Below are positions 62,663-64,000 of a stretch of DNA of 64,000 nt, one piece after another. Numbering within the stretch: the stretch's first letter is position 1; every line of letters starts with the position of its first letter. The notes under the pieces are model-generated. The model saw only the letters and a list, made by a program, of their open reading frames with translations. It was not told where the DNA came from and made no database searches. The stretch is from positions 2,920,501-2,984,500 of the forward strand of contig NZ_AP024154.1 in NCBI RefSeq assembly GCF_015533855.1, written 5' to 3'. This DNA is from Echinicola sp. 20G. Lineage in GTDB: Bacteria; Bacteroidota; Bacteroidia; Cytophagales; Cyclobacteriaceae. The translations under genes were made by a program, and so were the position numbers.

Positions 62663-64000
62663 ATGAATATCCATCTGAAAAAACTATTGGCTCGGTTTTC
62701 TTTGCTCAGTATTACACTTCTGTACTCTTCCTCATGCCAAGACCGCACAGTAAGTGATTCAAAAGGAATGACCCCTGTCGATCTGGTTAACCCGTATATG
62801 GGAAATATTAGCCATATGCTGGTGCCTACTTTTCCCACTGTACATCTGCCCAACAGTTTGATGCGGGTATATCCGGAGAGAAGAGATTTTACTGGGGATA
62901 GATTACATGGCTTGCCGATGATGGTGACCAGTCACCGAGGAAGTTCAGCATTTAACCTCAGCTTTTACCAAGGCAATGAAGAGGGGATCACATCAGTGAT
63001 CGATTATAGCTATGATCAGGAGAAACTGACACCATATTCCTATAATGTGTTTTTGGATGAGGCAGAAATTGAGGTGGAATTTGGACTTTCTCACCAATCT
63101 GCACGGTATGAAATCACCTTTACACAGAATAAACCTACCCATCTAATCCTCAATTCCAGAAACGGAAAGTTAAAATGGGACGGACAGGCAGTAAAAGGCT
63201 ACCAGCAGATAGCCAATGGAGTAAAAGTTTACGTATACATGAAACCGGACATACCCCCTTTACAAGTATCAGGTCTTAACCGGGAAGACAGTCTTGTAAG
63301 CATGGATTCGGAATCAGGCGCTAGGGCTTTGGTATTGCACTATGATCATAGTAGTTTGCTCGCTATCAACTATGGGATTTCATTTATTGATGAGCGGCAA
63401 GCCCAAAGAAACCAAGAAAGGGAGCTGTATGGCAAAAACGTAGAAATGCTACAGCAAAAAGGCAGAGAGATTTGGAACGATGCTTTGGGGAAAATCAGCG
63501 TAAGGGGAGGGACAGACAAGGATCAAAGGGTATTCTATTCATCCCTTTACAGATGTTATGAAAGACCTGTGTGTATTTCAGAAGACGGGCGGTATTTCAG
63601 TGCGTTCGACGGACAGGTACATGAAGACGAAGGTAGGCCTTTCTATACGGATGATTGGATATGGGATTCCTATCGAGCACACCATCCCTTGAGGGTGCTG
63701 ATCGATGCCGACAAGGAAAGTGATATCCTGCATTCCTTTGTGACGATGGCAGAACAAATGGATGACTTCTGGCTACCTACGTTTCCGGAAATCACTGGAG
63801 ACAGTCGCAGGATGAATTCAAATCATGGGGTAGCTACTATTGTTGATGCATATAGGAAAGGAGTGCGGGGATTCAACCTAGAAAGTGCTTATGCCGCATC
63901 CAAAGGGGCCATCACTGAGAAAACCCTTGCCCCTTGGTCCGGAAGTCCTGCTGGGCAGTTGGATTTGTTTTATAAAATGAAGGGGTATATTCCAGCATTG
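62663..64000 (+). CDS. GH92 alpha-mannosidase (partial, runs off the window)
   Basis: The first 446 codons of a lipoprotein hydrolase (signal LLYSSSCQ). Starting motifs DLVNPYMGN and LVPTFPTVHLPNSLMRVYP, later FYSSLYRCYERP and TDDWIWDSYRAHHPL, match GH92, calcium-dependent exo-alpha-mannosidases of Bacteroidetes. The usual catalytic region lies beyond 64000. Paired with GH99-like enzymes it points to an alpha-mannose glycan. The 73-base gap from the preceding gene suggests co-transcription. Confidence 0.88.
   Translation, partial: MNIHLKKLLARFSLLSITLLYSSSCQDRTVSDSKGMTPVDLVNPYMGNISHMLVPTFPTVHLPNSLMRVYPERRDFTGDRLHGLPMMVTSHRGSSAFNLSFYQGNEEGITSVIDYSYDQEKLTPYSYNVFLDEAEIEVEFGLSHQSARYEITFTQNKPTHLILNSRNGKLKWDGQAVKGYQQIANGVKVYVYMKPDIPPLQVSGLNREDSLVSMDSESGARALVLHYDHSSLLAINYGISFIDERQAQRNQERELYGKNVEMLQQKGREIWNDALGKISVRGGTDKDQRVFYSSLYRCYERPVCISEDGRYFSAFDGQVHEDEGRPFYTDDWIWDSYRAHHPLRVLIDADKESDILHSFVTMAEQMDDFWLPTFPEITGDSRRMNSNHGVATIVDAYRKGVRGFNLESAYAASKGAITEKTLAPWSGSPAGQLDLFYKMKGYIPAL

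Noticed and set aside
41538-64000. Right attachment site of the putative island
   Set aside because: No copy of the tRNA-Pro 3' end was seen by eye in the rest of the window.
1-64000. CRISPR arrays, rRNA genes and intact insertion sequences
   Set aside because: No regularly spaced repeats, rRNA sequence or intact transposase gene was seen.

Overview
The window looks like a chromosomal segment of a marine or soil Bacteroidetes, most likely in the Cytophagales/Cyclobacteriaceae (Echinicola, Cyclobacterium or Algoriphagus type). This is inferred from gene content. The evidence is a SusC/SusD pair, DUF3276 and DUF4249 proteins, TonB-dependent receptors with carboxypeptidase-like N-terminal domains, a LuxC-like acyl-CoA reductase beside a ferredoxin, and several promoters of the Bacteroidetes TAnnTTTG type. 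GC content is low to moderate and most intergenic stretches are AT-rich.

Positions 1-41460 read as ordinary core chromosome with short operons. They hold DUF3276, ferredoxin, acyl-CoA reductase, an AtoE-type fatty-acid transporter with an in-frame stop, aconitase, a hybrid histidine kinase, a TPR lipoprotein, ArsC, a CDF metal transporter and a GlxA-type regulator. Further along are a TonB receptor/DUF4249 pair, a large exported MG2-like protein, M3 and M28 peptidases, two DinB proteins, two thioesterases, acyl-CoA dehydrogenase with acyl-CoA ligase, biotin synthase, an exonuclease/GIY-YIG nuclease, a patatin, a PhoX-type protein, MetE and an aldo/keto reductase. Two related tRNA-like RNA genes of unusual structure, each with its own terminator, lie in the roughly 900-bp non-coding gap at 19.3-20.1 kb. 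metE is preceded by a well-formed cobalamin riboswitch, a short ORF and a hairpin that could hide that ORF's ribosome binding site.

From 41465 the character changes. A tRNA-Pro(GGG) gene is followed by an IntDOT-like tyrosine recombinase, an excisionase-like helix-turn-helix gene, about 1 kb of gene remnants and a siderophore-type TonB receptor. After this comes a polysaccharide utilisation locus (PUL). Together this looks like the left end of an integrated island whose right end was not found in the window.

The PUL (47240 to beyond 64000) has a divergent 837-aa membrane protein that I read as its sensor-regulator: periplasmic LamG-like and Kelch-like parts, one membrane helix and a cytoplasmic SARP/OmpR-type DNA-binding domain. 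Opposite it run susC, susD, a DUF3823 lipoprotein, two GH71/GH99-like hydrolases, a right-handed beta-helix protein, a GH43 enzyme, an unrecognised exported protein and a GH92 alpha-mannosidase cut by the window edge. GH99-like plus GH92 suggests an alpha-mannose-containing glycan, and GH43 and the beta-helix protein would trim other decorations. The substrate is inference.
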